Source of the DNA: Pseudaminobacter sp040045035
GTDB lineage: Bacteria; Pseudomonadota; Alphaproteobacteria; Rhizobiales; Rhizobiaceae
Reading direction: 5' to 3'
NCBI RefSeq assembly: GCF_040045035.1
Contig: NZ_JBDZDS010000002.1
Coordinates: 1-64,000 of the forward strand
Length of the DNA: 64,000 nucleotides
Part shown: positions 8,124-16,994 of the stretch, one piece after another
Numbering within the stretch: position 1 is the first letter of the stretch
Layout: each line of letters opens with the position of its first letter
The notes under the pieces: model-generated
Databases searched by the model: none
The model's input: the letters and a program-made list of their open reading frames with translations, nothing else
What the model was told of the DNA's origin: nothing
Program-made: the position numbers and the translations under genes

Positions 8124-9044
8124 TCAGCGATCTGGCACAAACGGCCGCCCCAGTGAAGCCGGTGTGTTCACCATAGTCAGTCGCCTATTACGCGAGATTA
8201 GAACAAGTACGACGATGGTTGCCAGATAGGGAAGCGAAGAAAGCAATTGCGAGGGGACGCCTATCCCCAGCGCCTGCGCGTGGAGTTGGCCGATGGTGAC
8301 GGCGCCGAACAGATAGGCGCCGGCCAGCACCCGCCACGGCCGCCACGAGGCGAACACCACCAGCGCCAGAGCGATCCAGCCGCGCCCGGCGGTCATATTC
8401 TCCACCCATTGCGGAGTATAGACGATGGAAAGATAGCCTCCGGCCAGGCCGGCGCAGGCGCCGCCGAACATCACCGCCAGATAGCGGATCAAGATGACGT
8501 TGATGCCGAGCGCATGCGCCGAGGCGTGGTTGTCGCCGACGGAGCGCAGCGTTAGGCCGGCCCGCGTGCGGAACAGGAAATAGGCCACGCCGGCCGTGAG
8601 AAGCAGCGAAAGGTAGAACACCGGGTCCTGGCCGAACAGGAATTTTCCGACCAGCGGCAGGTCGGTCAGGACCGGGATGTAGATGTTGCCGAGCTTGACG
8701 CCGGGAAGGCCGACGAAGCTCTCGCCGAGCATGCCCGACAGGCCGAGGCCAAGAAGCGTCAGCGCAAGTCCGGTGGCCACCTGGTTGGTGACGAGCGTCA
8801 GCGTCAGGAAGGCGAAGAGCAGCGAGAACAGCGCGCCGATCACGATTGCGGCCAGGAAACCTAGCCACGGCGAGCCGGTAGTCAGCGCCACGCCGAAGCC
8901 GGTGACGGCACCCATCACCATCATTCCTTCCACGCCGAGATTGAGCACGCCGGAGCGTTCCACCACCAACTCGCCGATCGAGGCGATCAGCAGCGGCGTC
9001 GCGGCCGTCGCGATGGTGATGAGGATTGCTTCAAGCATTCCCAT
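8124..9044 (-). CDS. BMP-type ABC transporter, second permease (NupC-like)
   Basis: Hydrophobic protein of about 306 residues with eight to nine predicted membrane segments, of the branched-chain amino acid/nucleoside permease superfamily. Hallmarks are the EAILITIATAATPLLIASIG start, the SGVLNLGVEGMMVMGA segment, and the GDNHASAHALGIN cytoplasmic loop that contacts the ATPase. The ATG at 9044 overlaps the end of the upstream permease by 14 bases, which suggests coupled translation. It pairs with the permease at 9031-10131 to form the channel for nucleosides. Confidence 0.9.
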   Translation of the reverse strand: MGMLEAILITIATAATPLLIASIGELVVERSGVLNLGVEGMMVMGAVTGFGVALTTGSPWLGFLAAIVIGALFSLLFAFLTLTLVTNQVATGLALTLLGLGLSGMLGESFVGLPGVKLGNIYIPVLTDLPLVGKFLFGQDPVFYLSLLLTAGVAYFLFRTRAGLTLRSVGDNHASAHALGINVILIRYLAVMFGGACAGLAGGYLSIVYTPQWVENMTAGRGWIALALVVFASWRPWRVLAGAYLFGAVTIGQLHAQALGIGVPSQLLSSLPYLATIVVLVLISRNRRLTMVNTPASLGRPFVPDR

Positions 9045-10131
9045 GGGCAACCTCCGCCTTGCGCGGCGCCACACCGACGAAGCGGATGCGGTAGTGGATT
9101 AGGGTATCGGCACCGAGCACGAAGAACAGCAGCAAGCCCTGGAAAGCGCGTACGACTTTGTCCGACACGCCGATGGAGATCTGTGCGGCTTCGCCGCCGA
9201 GATAGGAAAGGGCCAGGATAAGCCCTGCCGCGACGATGCCGAGCGGGTTGAGCCGGCCCAGAAACGCCACGATGATCGCGGTGAAGCCGTAGCCGGGCGA
9301 GATCGTGGGGCGTAGCTGGCCGATCGCACCGGAAACTTCCGAGATGCCGGCAAGCCCGGCCAGTGCGCCGGACACGATGAAAGCGAAAAACACCATCTTC
9401 GATGACGAGAAGCCGGCGAAGCGCCCTGCCCGCGGGCTCTGCCCCAGGACCTGCACCTCGAAGCCGCGCAGCGTGCGCGTCAGCATGAACCAGACCACGA
9501 CCGCCGCGACCAGCGCGAAGATGAAGCCCCAGTGCGCCCTGCCCGATGCCGACCAGATCTCCGGCAGGATCGCATAGTCATGGAAATTCCGGGTTTCCGG
9601 GAAATTCATGCCTTGCGGGTTCCGCCAGGGTCCCCGGACCATCCAGTCGAGGAACAGCTGCGCGACATAGACCAGCATCAGGCTGGTCAGGATCTCGTTG
9701 GTGTTGAAGCGGGTCTTCAGGAAGGCCGGGACAGAGGCATAGGCAGCACCTCCCACCATACCCATGATGAGCATCAGCGGCAGAACGATCCACGACTGGA
9801 AATCCGGTAACATGACCGGCAGGATCGAACCGGCAACGGCACCCATGATGAACTGCCCTTCGGCGCCGATGTTCCAGTTGTTGGACAGGAAGCAGACCGA
9901 CAAGCCCACCGCTATCAGGATCAGCGGCGCTGCTTTGACGGCCAGCTCATGCAGCGACCAGACCTCACGCAGCGGATCGACAAAATAGTAGTAAAGCGCA
10001 TCGACCGGGTTCTTGCCGAGCAGCGAGAACATGATTGCTCCGGCAATCAGCGTCAGCGCGAGCGCGATGAATGGCGAAAGAACGCCGAACAGCGCCGAGC
10101 GCTGAGGACGTTTGACGAGTTCGATACGCAT
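9031..10131 (-). CDS. BMP-type ABC transporter, first permease (NupB-like)
   Basis: A 366-residue membrane protein, longer than its partner because of an extended periplasmic part around residues 150-200. It shows NWNIGAEGQFIMGA and a GQSPRAGRFAGFSSSK coupling loop, both typical of purine/ribose-type permeases. Start is the ATG at 10131 whose A is the last base of the upstream TGA (TGATG), so the two genes are translationally linked; the codon before it (TTG) is not a likely start. The product should sit in the inner membrane with the second permease and the tandem ATPase. Confidence 0.9.
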   Translation of the reverse strand: MRIELVKRPQRSALFGVLSPFIALALTLIAGAIMFSLLGKNPVDALYYYFVDPLREVWSLHELAVKAAPLILIAVGLSVCFLSNNWNIGAEGQFIMGAVAGSILPVMLPDFQSWIVLPLMLIMGMVGGAAYASVPAFLKTRFNTNEILTSLMLVYVAQLFLDWMVRGPWRNPQGMNFPETRNFHDYAILPEIWSASGRAHWGFIFALVAAVVVWFMLTRTLRGFEVQVLGQSPRAGRFAGFSSSKMVFFAFIVSGALAGLAGISEVSGAIGQLRPTISPGYGFTAIIVAFLGRLNPLGIVAAGLILALSYLGGEAAQISIGVSDKVVRAFQGLLLFFVLGADTLIHYRIRFVGVAPRKAEVAHGNA

Positions 10132-11702
10132 CAAGCGACCTCCACGGCATGTTCGGCGTGACCGGGCTCGGCACCGCCCATCAGCAGGCCGATCTTCTCC
10201 AGCGTCGCTTCGGCAATTGGCAGCGGCTTCGAAAGTTCACCGTTGTGCATGACCGCGATGGCATCGGAAATCTCGAACAGCTCATCGAGGTCCTGGCTGA
10301 TGACGAGAACGGCCGACCCGTTGCGGGCGAGTTCGATCAGCGCCTGGCGGATGCGCGCGGCCGCGCCCGCATCCACGCCCCATGTCGGCTGGTTGACCAC
10401 CAGAACGGCCGGTTGGCGGTCGAGCTCGCGGCCGATGATGAATTTCTGCAGGTTGCCGCCCGAAAGCGAGGCGGCCTCCGGATCAGCCGCGCTCTTGCGC
10501 ACATCCATGGCCGCGATGATGCGCTGCGCGGCCGCGTAAATAGCTGTGTTGCGAACCAGGCCCGCCTTGCCGAGAAAAGCCCTTTTGTCGGTCGCGTGTC
10601 GCGACAGCAGCAGGTTTTCCGACAGCTTCATGCGCGGGGCGGCTCCATGGCCCAGGCGCTCCTCAGGCACGAAGGCGGCTCCCAACAGCCGGCGTCCGGT
10701 AATTGAGAGGCTTCCGGCTTTCTGGCCACGGATGTGCACGGCACCGGCTTCCGGCTGCAAAACCTCGCCGGAGACTGCCTCGAAGAACTCGCCCTGCCCG
10801 TTGCCGGCGACACCGGCGACGCCGATGACCTCCCCGGCCCTGACCGTGAGGTTGATGTTACGCAGCGGGATCGAGAACGGTGTCGCAGGTTTGCGCGACA
10901 GGTTGCGAACTTCCAGAAGGGCAGCAGACTTGTCGATGCCCTCGGCGGGGGGGCGAACCACGGCCTGCACCTCGCTGCCCACCATCATGCGGGCAAGCGA
11001 CGCCGCCGTCTCCTTGCGCGGATCGCAATGGCCGACCACCTTGCCGTGACGCAGCACGGTGGCGCGGTCGCACATGCGTTTGACCTCCTCCAGCCGGTGC
11101 GAAATGTAGAGGATCGACTTGCCCTCGGAGCGCAGGCGCTCGAGCGTCTCGAACAGCTTGTCAGCCTCCTGCGGCGTCAACACCGCGGTTGGCTCGTCGA
11201 GAATGATCAGGTCGGGGGTCTGGAGCAGACAGCGGATGATCTCGATGCGCTGGCGCTCGCCGACCGAGAGGTCGCCGACCAGGGCGTAGGGATCGAGCGG
11301 CAGGCCATAGCTATAGGCAAGAGCCTTGGCCTTGGCTGCGATGGTCGAAATCGGAGCTTCGTCGTCGAGCGACAGGGCGATGTTCTCGGCCGCTGTTAGC
11401 GCATCGAATAACGAAAAATGCTGAAAAACCATGCCGATGCCGAGCTTGCGCGCGGCGTGCGGATTGGCAATGCGCACCGGCTGGCCGTTCCAGCGGATTT
11501 CGCCGGCATTCGGCTCCAGCGTGCCGAACAACATCTTGACGAGGGTGGACTTGCCGGCACCGTTTTCGCCCAGCAGGGCGTGGATCTCTCCCTTGCCGAT
11601 GACAAGATCGATGCTGTCGCAGGCTTTCAGCGTACCGAAAACCTTCGTCAAGCCGCGCACCTCAAGAAGGTTCGCGGCGGCCGTATTGAGGATGGTCGTC
11701 AC
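10131..11702 (-). CDS. BMP-type ABC transporter, tandem ATP-binding protein (NupA-like)
   Basis: A 523-residue protein with two ABC modules. The first (about residues 10-245) has Walker A GENGAGKST, signature LSVGERQRIE and Walker B LIILDEPTAVLT. The second (about 265-505) has a degenerate Walker A, GVAGNGQGEFFEAVSG, lacking the lysine, with signature LSGGNLQKFI and a Walker B where the usual catalytic glutamate position reads NQPTWGVD. This one-good-site arrangement is normal for ribose/nucleoside importers. GTG start at 11702. It heads the four-gene leftward transporter set, about 97 bases behind the quinone oxidoreductase gene. Confidence 0.92.
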   Translation of the reverse strand: MTTILNTAAANLLEVRGLTKVFGTLKACDSIDLVIGKGEIHALLGENGAGKSTLVKMLFGTLEPNAGEIRWNGQPVRIANPHAARKLGIGMVFQHFSLFDALTAAENIALSLDDEAPISTIAAKAKALAYSYGLPLDPYALVGDLSVGERQRIEIIRCLLQTPDLIILDEPTAVLTPQEADKLFETLERLRSEGKSILYISHRLEEVKRMCDRATVLRHGKVVGHCDPRKETAASLARMMVGSEVQAVVRPPAEGIDKSAALLEVRNLSRKPATPFSIPLRNINLTVRAGEVIGVAGVAGNGQGEFFEAVSGEVLQPEAGAVHIRGQKAGSLSITGRRLLGAAFVPEERLGHGAAPRMKLSENLLLSRHATDKRAFLGKAGLVRNTAIYAAAQRIIAAMDVRKSAADPEAASLSGGNLQKFIIGRELDRQPAVLVVNQPTWGVDAGAAARIRQALIELARNGSAVLVISQDLDELFEISDAIAVMHNGELSKPLPIAEATLEKIGLLMGGAEPGHAEHAVEVA

Positions 11703-11799
11703 TAGGTCCCCATCGATTTTTATATGTTCCCCCGATTAGCCTATGTGCGACCGGTTCACAACGCAAACCGTTGGGGGATTTGAAAGACCTTCAAGATTT

Positions 11800-12777
11800 T
11801 CAGGGAACAAGAATGGTTGCGCCTGTCGTTCGCCGCGATTCGAGATCCCGATGGGCGTCGGCGACGTCCTTCAGCGCGTAACGCTGGTTGATCTTGATGT
11901 CGACGGCGCCCTTGGCAACCACATCGAACAAAGCCGAGGCGGAGGCTTCGAGGTCTTCGCGGGTCGCGGTGTAGGTGAACAGCGTGGGGCGCGTGGCATA
12001 GAGCGAGCCCTTTTGCGACAGAAGCGCCATGTTGAACGGCGGGATGGGCCCCGACGACTGGCCGAAGCTGACGAACATCCCGCGGGGGCGCAGGCAGTCG
12101 AGCGATCCGGGGAAGGTGTCCTTGCCGACGGAATCGTAAACCACCTCGCAGAGCCTGCCGCCGGTCAACTCCTTCACCTGCGCGACGAAATCCTGTTCGC
12201 GGTAGTCGATGACATGGTCGTAGCCGTGAGCCTTTGCCAGCGCCACCTTTTCGGCGGAGCTGGCCGTCCCGATGACCGTGGCCCCGAGATGCTTGGCCCA
12301 TTGACCGAGAATAAGGCCCACTCCGCCAGCTGCGGCGTGGCAAAGAATCGTGTCGCCCGGCTGCACCCTGTAGGTGCGGCGCAGGAGGTATTCGGCGGTC
12401 ATGCCTTTCAGCATCATGGCCGCCGCCTGCTCGTCGCTGATACCTTGCGGTATCTTCACCAGGCGATCGGCCGGGACGATGCGTTCGTCGCTATAGGCAC
12501 CAAGCGCCGTCACATAGGCAACGCGGTCGCCCTTGCTCAGCCAGTCCACGCCCTCTCCGAGTTCGACGACAACGCCTGCAGCCTCGCTGCCGGGTATCAA
12601 GGGCAGGCCTGCCGGCGCAGGATAAAGCCCGCTGCGGTAGTATGTGTCGAGAAAGTTCAGGCCGATCGCGGTGTGACGGACCAGCGCCTGTCCGGGACCT
12701 GGCCGACCGACGTCCACATCCTCGTAGGTCAGGACCTCCGGGCCGCCATGGGCATGAATGCGAACGGCTTTGGACAT
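11800..12777 (-). CDS. NADPH:quinone oxidoreductase (zeta-crystallin type)
   Basis: A 325-residue zinc-free member of the medium-chain dehydrogenase family. The N-terminal GroES-like part includes IHAHGGPEVLTYEDVDVG, GLNFLDTYYRSG and PLIPGSEAAGVVVELG; the Rossmann part has the NADPH-binding AAAGGVGLILGQWAKHLGA. Cysteines that hold structural or catalytic zinc in alcohol dehydrogenases are missing, as in QOR. It likely reduces quinones by one-electron transfer. ATG at 12777 lies 2 bases after the stop of the phosphatidylcholine synthase gene, so they are surely co-transcribed. Confidence 0.9.
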   Translation of the reverse strand: MSKAVRIHAHGGPEVLTYEDVDVGRPGPGQALVRHTAIGLNFLDTYYRSGLYPAPAGLPLIPGSEAAGVVVELGEGVDWLSKGDRVAYVTALGAYSDERIVPADRLVKIPQGISDEQAAAMMLKGMTAEYLLRRTYRVQPGDTILCHAAAGGVGLILGQWAKHLGATVIGTASSAEKVALAKAHGYDHVIDYREQDFVAQVKELTGGRLCEVVYDSVGKDTFPGSLDCLRPRGMFVSFGQSSGPIPPFNMALLSQKGSLYATRPTLFTYTATREDLEASASALFDVVAKGAVDIKINQRYALKDVADAHRDLESRRTTGATILVP

Positions 12778-12779
12778 GA

Positions 12780-13502
12780 TCAGAGTTTCCTGTCGCCGAA
12801 TTTGGGGAAAAACTGCATGACGCCGCCGATGAAGAATAGGTAGATGCCGGTGACCGCAATGCCGATCTTCACGATCTCGCTGGCGTCCATGGCCTGCAAC
12901 AGCGCAATCGCACCGAAGGCGCACCAGGCGAGGAAGACCGCGAGGTTTATTTCACGCAGCCGCTTCACCCGCACCGGATGCAGGAAATACATCGGCACGA
13001 AGGTCATGATCGCTGCAACCGCAATGACCGCAAACGATGTCAGTTCTCCCGGCTGGATGACAAATAGCGTGAAGACGATCATGTTCCAGACCACAGGGAA
13101 ACCCTTGAAGAAGTTCTCCTTCGTCTTCATACCGGTGTCGGCATAGTAGATCGCGCTCGAGACCACGATGAGCGCCGCCGAGAGGAAGGACAGCCCATCG
13201 CCCATGAAGCCGCGCTGGTAGAGCGCGAAGGCGGGGATGAGGACATAGGTGACATAGTCGATGATGTTGTCGAGCATCTCGCCCGACCATGTCGGCAGAA
13301 TGTCCTTGACCTCCAGCTTGCGGGCAATCGGCCCGTCGATGCCGTCGACGAACAACGCCAGACCCAGCCACCAGAACATGGCCGTCCAGCGCTGTTCGCT
13401 TGCTGCCACCAGCGACAGGAAGGCGAGGAACGAGCCTGAGGCCGTGAGTAGGTGGACGGAAAAGGCCTTCGCTTGCGGCCAGGTTACTTTTTTTGATTTC
13501 AC
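12780..13502 (-). CDS. pcs: Phosphatidylcholine synthase
   Basis: This 240-residue, eight-helix membrane enzyme condenses CDP-diacylglycerol with choline to give phosphatidylcholine, a pathway typical of host-associated alphaproteobacteria. The CDP-alcohol phosphotransferase signature is present: D53-G-I-D56-G-P-I-A60-R61, then G74, D78 and D82. The N-terminal WPQAKAFSVHLLTASG fits known Pcs proteins. The GTG start at 13502 overlaps the stop of the DUF1326 gene (GTGA), so translation is probably coupled. Choline supply genes are not in the window. Confidence 0.93.
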   Translation of the reverse strand: MKSKKVTWPQAKAFSVHLLTASGSFLAFLSLVAASEQRWTAMFWWLGLALFVDGIDGPIARKLEVKDILPTWSGEMLDNIIDYVTYVLIPAFALYQRGFMGDGLSFLSAALIVVSSAIYYADTGMKTKENFFKGFPVVWNMIVFTLFVIQPGELTSFAVIAVAAIMTFVPMYFLHPVRVKRLREINLAVFLAWCAFGAIALLQAMDASEIVKIGIAVTGIYLFFIGGVMQFFPKFGDRKL

Positions 13503-14113
13503 GGGCCGCGCCAGTCCAGTTTGCAGATTTCGGCCGAACGGCCAGCGAAATTCCAGTTCCGGCCGAAGGCGCGCATCCTGCTCTTGTCGGACTTGGCCAC
13601 GATGATCTCAGGTGCGATCCAGTATTCGGAATTGGTGATGACGGTGTCGCCCGACCTGTCCTTGCCTTGGATCGGCGTGATCGCGCCGTCAATGATCTTC
13701 GGTATCTGGAACACGCGGGTCCTGTCATGCGTCTCGTAGCTGATAGGCACCTGCTCCACGCCGAGGAACTTTCCTACCAGGATCGACAGCAGCGACGTGG
13801 TGCCGCCCGCCTTGCCGGTAAATATCTTGGTGAAGGCCTTGGCCGCGTAGATCGACGCACGCTCATCGATGAACAAGCCTGCTGTCCAATTGCCCCGGCT
13901 CATATAGCCGGGAATTTCCATGATCAACCCGAGATTAAGGCCGGACAGGTCGACATCGCCGTAATGTGCTGCATCGACGCGGAAGCCGGCCCAGGTCTGG
14001 CAGTAGCCTTCAGTCGGCGGATGGTTCCCCAACGACAGAACGCACGGACAAAAAACCGTGCAGTTACAGGAGAGCACAAGCTCTCCCTTCATTGCCCAGC
14101 TCTGTTCGGCCAT
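13499..14113 (-). CDS. DUF1326 protein
   Basis: A 204-residue protein of the DUF1326 family, function unknown. The cysteine cluster SCNCTVFCPC near residues 15-24 is the family hallmark and looks fit for metal or thiol chemistry. No signal peptide is apparent and the protein seems soluble. It lies 19 bases after the DUF2182 gene, its usual partner in many genomes, and its stop overlaps the phosphatidylcholine synthase start. The DUF1326/DUF2182 pair is often guessed to deal with metals; nothing here proves that. Confidence 0.88.
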   Translation of the reverse strand: MAEQSWAMKGELVLSCNCTVFCPCVLSLGNHPPTEGYCQTWAGFRVDAAHYGDVDLSGLNLGLIMEIPGYMSRGNWTAGLFIDERASIYAAKAFTKIFTGKAGGTTSLLSILVGKFLGVEQVPISYETHDRTRVFQIPKIIDGAITPIQGKDRSGDTVITNSEYWIAPEIIVAKSDKSRMRAFGRNWNFAGRSAEICKLDWRGP

Positions 14114-14132
14114 GGAATGCCCCCCTTCCCGG

Positions 14133-15026
14133 TCAGGCTGAACTTACTAGAAGCGCGACAGCCCACACAAGCAGTATCGCACCCGCGAGCCGCGTTGAGA
14201 AACGCTTTGTTCCTTGTTTTTCGACGAGCGTAAACAGCGCGATTAGCGCCATCCAGAACAAATTCATGATGCCGACGGCAAACATCACCAGCATCAGGGC
14301 CCAGCAGCAGCCAAGGCACCACAGCCCCTGCTCGATACCCAGCCGAAAAATGCGCCATGGCTTCGGGCTCCAACGCCCGAACAGAATCGAGAACGGGTTG
14401 CGGCAGTTGTTCAGGCAGGCGTCCTTCAGCCCGCTGAACTGGTAAAGGCCGGCCAAGCCGAGAGCGAGAGCGCCAGCAAGTCCTTCGACCGGCGCAGTCT
14501 GGATGCCGGCGGCAAACAGATGGATGAGCAGCGTCAGTGCGGCGAAGAGAGCCGAAGCGACCAGCCACGTGGTGAGATACCCCGCCACAAGAACCAGCGG
14601 ATGCACGACGGGCTCGCGCTTCCGGCACGCCGTATCGGCAATCTCGCAGTATGTCCGGATCATTGGCGCTGCCGAAGGCAACATCATCGCGATCGACATC
14701 AAGAACCACATCAGGGTGAGTGCAGCAAAGGCTCCTGATGCAAGGCTCCCGGGCGGTGCGGGGCTCAGGCAGAGGGCAAAGAACCGATCCAGAAAGACCG
14801 GCATGGGCACTTGCGGCAGCATTCGCAAGAGTTCATCGCCCGGCGCATCTCCGCCGGGGCCGCGCAAATCGGCACCGCGCGCAGCCATCAGGGCCAGCAT
14901 CACCCACGACAACATGATGCCGGCGCCCAGAACGGCGTAGACGATCGGGCGCGGATGCTGTCCGACGTACCCTGCCGCGCGACCTGTCGGGTCGAGGTGA
15001 TCGAAGCCTTCCGGATTGATAGCCAT
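14133..15026 (-). CDS. DUF2182 integral membrane protein
   Basis: A 297-residue membrane protein with about seven hydrophobic segments. The family, described as predicted metal-binding integral membrane protein, is recognised by its CWALMLVMFAVGIMNLFWMA segment, preceded by WCLGC, and by YQFSGLKDACLNNCRNP. Cysteines at those two places could bind a metal within the membrane. It is the first gene of the leftward set DUF2182, DUF1326, pcs and quinone oxidoreductase. About 108 bases of upstream sequence separate it from the divergent UbiH-like gene and should hold both promoters. Confidence 0.88.
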   Translation of the reverse strand: MAINPEGFDHLDPTGRAAGYVGQHPRPIVYAVLGAGIMLSWVMLALMAARGADLRGPGGDAPGDELLRMLPQVPMPVFLDRFFALCLSPAPPGSLASGAFAALTLMWFLMSIAMMLPSAAPMIRTYCEIADTACRKREPVVHPLVLVAGYLTTWLVASALFAALTLLIHLFAAGIQTAPVEGLAGALALGLAGLYQFSGLKDACLNNCRNPFSILFGRWSPKPWRIFRLGIEQGLWCLGCCWALMLVMFAVGIMNLFWMALIALFTLVEKQGTKRFSTRLAGAILLVWAVALLVSSA

Positions 15027-15134
15027 GAACCGCCGATGGGCTGAATCGCCACGTTGATCAATATGATAGGGCTATCCTATATGAGAAGCACAGCTGGATT
15101 TGCATCCAGTATTCGGAATGCATGAGGTTTTGCC

Positions 15135-16361
15135 TTGGGTCGCGATGGAACAGCCGGAATCCTGGTCGCGGGGACTGGCCCCGCAGGACTGATCGCCGCA
15201 TTGGCGATGGCCAAAGCGGGTTTTTCCGTCGACCTCGTCGGGCCTGCGGTAAACGGCAATGATCGCCGCACCACGGCGCTCATGGTCCCTGCCCTGAAGT
15301 ATCTGGACTCGCTTGGTGTCCTGGCTGCGCTCGAGCCCGATGGCGCGCCGCTGCGCGCCATGCGCATCGTCGACGCGACAAACCGGCTGATCCGCAGTCC
15401 GATCGTCACCTTCCATGCCGGTGAAATCGGCGAGCCCTATTTCGGGCTGAACATCCCCAATCGCTACCTGAATGAAGCGCTCGAGAGCGCCGTTTCTGCC
15501 CATCCCGCCATCGTCTGGCACCAGACCCTCGTCGAGCGCTGGCATCCGGAACCAAGCCGCGTCCACGCGCTGCTGGCCGACGGGACCGAAATCGTCGCCG
15601 CACTTGCCGTGGCCGCCGACGGGCGCTCATCGCCGGCTCGCGAAGCGGCGGAGATTTCGACCACCACGCACCCCTATCCGCAAGCAGCTCTGGTCCTCAA
15701 TTTCGCCCATAGCCGCGAGCATGGCTTCACTTCGACCGAGTTCCACACCGAAACCGGGCCTTTTACCCAGGTGCCGCTGCCGGGAAACCGCTCGAGCCTG
15801 GTATGGGTGGTCAGGCCGGAGACGGCCGACGAACTTGCCGCGCTGGATGATGAAACGCTGTCGATCCGTGCCGAAGAGCGCATGCAGTCCATGCTCGGCC
15901 GGGTCACGGTGGAGCCGGGCAGGCAAATCTATCCGCTGTCGGCGATACTTCCGAGAAGCTTTGCGCAGAACCGTATCGCGCTCGTGGGCGAGGCTGCCCA
16001 TGTCTTTCCGCCCATTGGCGCCCAGGGTCTCAATCTTGGCATCAGGGACGTCCAGCAACTGGTTGACGTTGCGATTGCCAACCGTACAGACCCAGGTGCG
16101 CCCTCGGCCCTGTCGGCCTATGACCGGCAGCGCCGGCCGGACATTCTGGCACGCAGCGGCGCGGTCGGGTTGCTGAACCAGTCGCTCCTGTCCAACCTGC
16201 TCCCTGCTCAAATGCTACGTAGCCTCGGCCTGAGCATGCTTGGAGGCTTTGCGCCGCTTCGCGCCTTCTTCATGCGCGAGGGCCTGAAGCCCGGCAGCGG
16301 CTTTTCAGCGTTCGGCAACCTGTTCACGGCCGGTCTTCCCCCGCGTACCGGCGCCAGCTGA
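15135..16361 (+). CDS. UbiH/UbiF-family FAD-dependent hydroxylase
   Basis: A 408-residue flavin monooxygenase of the UbiH/COQ6 family, which hydroxylate the ubiquinone ring. It has the Rossmann FAD fingerprint ILVAGTGPAGLIAALAMAKA at the N-terminus and the second FAD motif NRIALVGEAAHVFPPIGAQG around residue 277, then LNLGIRDVQQL. Which ring position it acts on cannot be read from the sequence. The only in-frame start ahead of the Rossmann fold is TTG at 15135; an in-frame stop (15123-15125) lies shortly upstream, so no ATG can extend it. Confidence 0.9.
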   Translation: MGRDGTAGILVAGTGPAGLIAALAMAKAGFSVDLVGPAVNGNDRRTTALMVPALKYLDSLGVLAALEPDGAPLRAMRIVDATNRLIRSPIVTFHAGEIGEPYFGLNIPNRYLNEALESAVSAHPAIVWHQTLVERWHPEPSRVHALLADGTEIVAALAVAADGRSSPAREAAEISTTTHPYPQAALVLNFAHSREHGFTSTEFHTETGPFTQVPLPGNRSSLVWVVRPETADELAALDDETLSIRAEERMQSMLGRVTVEPGRQIYPLSAILPRSFAQNRIALVGEAAHVFPPIGAQGLNLGIRDVQQLVDVAIANRTDPGAPSALSAYDRQRRPDILARSGAVGLLNQSLLSNLLPAQMLRSLGLSMLGGFAPLRAFFMREGLKPGSGFSAFGNLFTAGLPPRTGAS

Positions 16362-16585
16362 GCGAAGGATACGGAAGATCCGGTCGGCAACCACACCGGA
16401 ATCGCGCCGAATTTACCCGGAATGGTCTCGTTCACGCATTGTTTCCGGGCGCGCGGGGCAAGGCGGCATTGAATTGTGCGCAAGCGTACGCCAATATCGA
16501 AGGCTGATCGCAGCCGTGAAAAGGCTTGATCAATCAATAAGAAGCAGCTCCTCCTTCACTGGAAGCAGGAGAAACCGGATTTGAC

Positions 16586-16918
16586 GTGATTGATATGAAA
16601 ACGGCAAAATTTGCGATCGGCCAAGTTGTAAGGCACCGCCTGTTTCCGTTTCGGGGTGTTGTCTTCGACGTCGATCCGCAATTCAGCAACACCGAGGAGT
16701 GGTACGAGGCTATTCCCGCAGAGGTTCGGCCGAGCAAGGACCAGCCCTTCTACCACTTGCTGGCGGAAAACGACGAGACGGAATACATCGCCTATGTGTC
16801 GGAGCAGAACCTGCTTGCCGATCAGTCCGGGGAGCCGATGCGGCATCCGCAGTTGAGCGAACTGTTCACTCTGACTCCCGACGGCCACTATGCGCTGAAG
16901 CGCCAGGCGCGGCACTGA
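16586..16918 (+). CDS. hspQ: Heat shock protein HspQ
   Basis: A 110-residue YccV-like protein. HspQ binds hemimethylated DNA in older reports and acts as an enhancer of Lon-mediated proteolysis in enterics. The family core is plain: AKFAIGQVVRHRLFPFRGVV, then VDPQFSNTEEWYEAIP and KDQPFYHLLAEN, followed by YIAYVSEQNLL. Either GTG 16586 or ATG 16595 may start it; an AGGAG at 16566-16570 suits the GTG but is a little far from the ATG. It stands alone and ends at a two-way terminator shared with the convergent IalB gene. Confidence 0.93.
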   Translation: MIDMKTAKFAIGQVVRHRLFPFRGVVFDVDPQFSNTEEWYEAIPAEVRPSKDQPFYHLLAENDETEYIAYVSEQNLLADQSGEPMRHPQLSELFTLTPDGHYALKRQARH

Positions 16919-16947
16919 ACCTCCGGACGCTTCCAGGGCGCAAAAGA

Positions 16948-16971
16948 AAAGCGGGGCCAAAACCCCGCTTT
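16948..16971. terminator. Two-way terminator between hspQ and the IalB gene
   Basis: Stem AAAGCGGGG / CCCCGCTTT with a 6-base loop, with A-rich and T-rich flanks on both sides. It lies between convergent genes. Confidence 0.85.
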
Positions 16972-16994
16972 CTTTGTTTGGATCGATCCGACGG

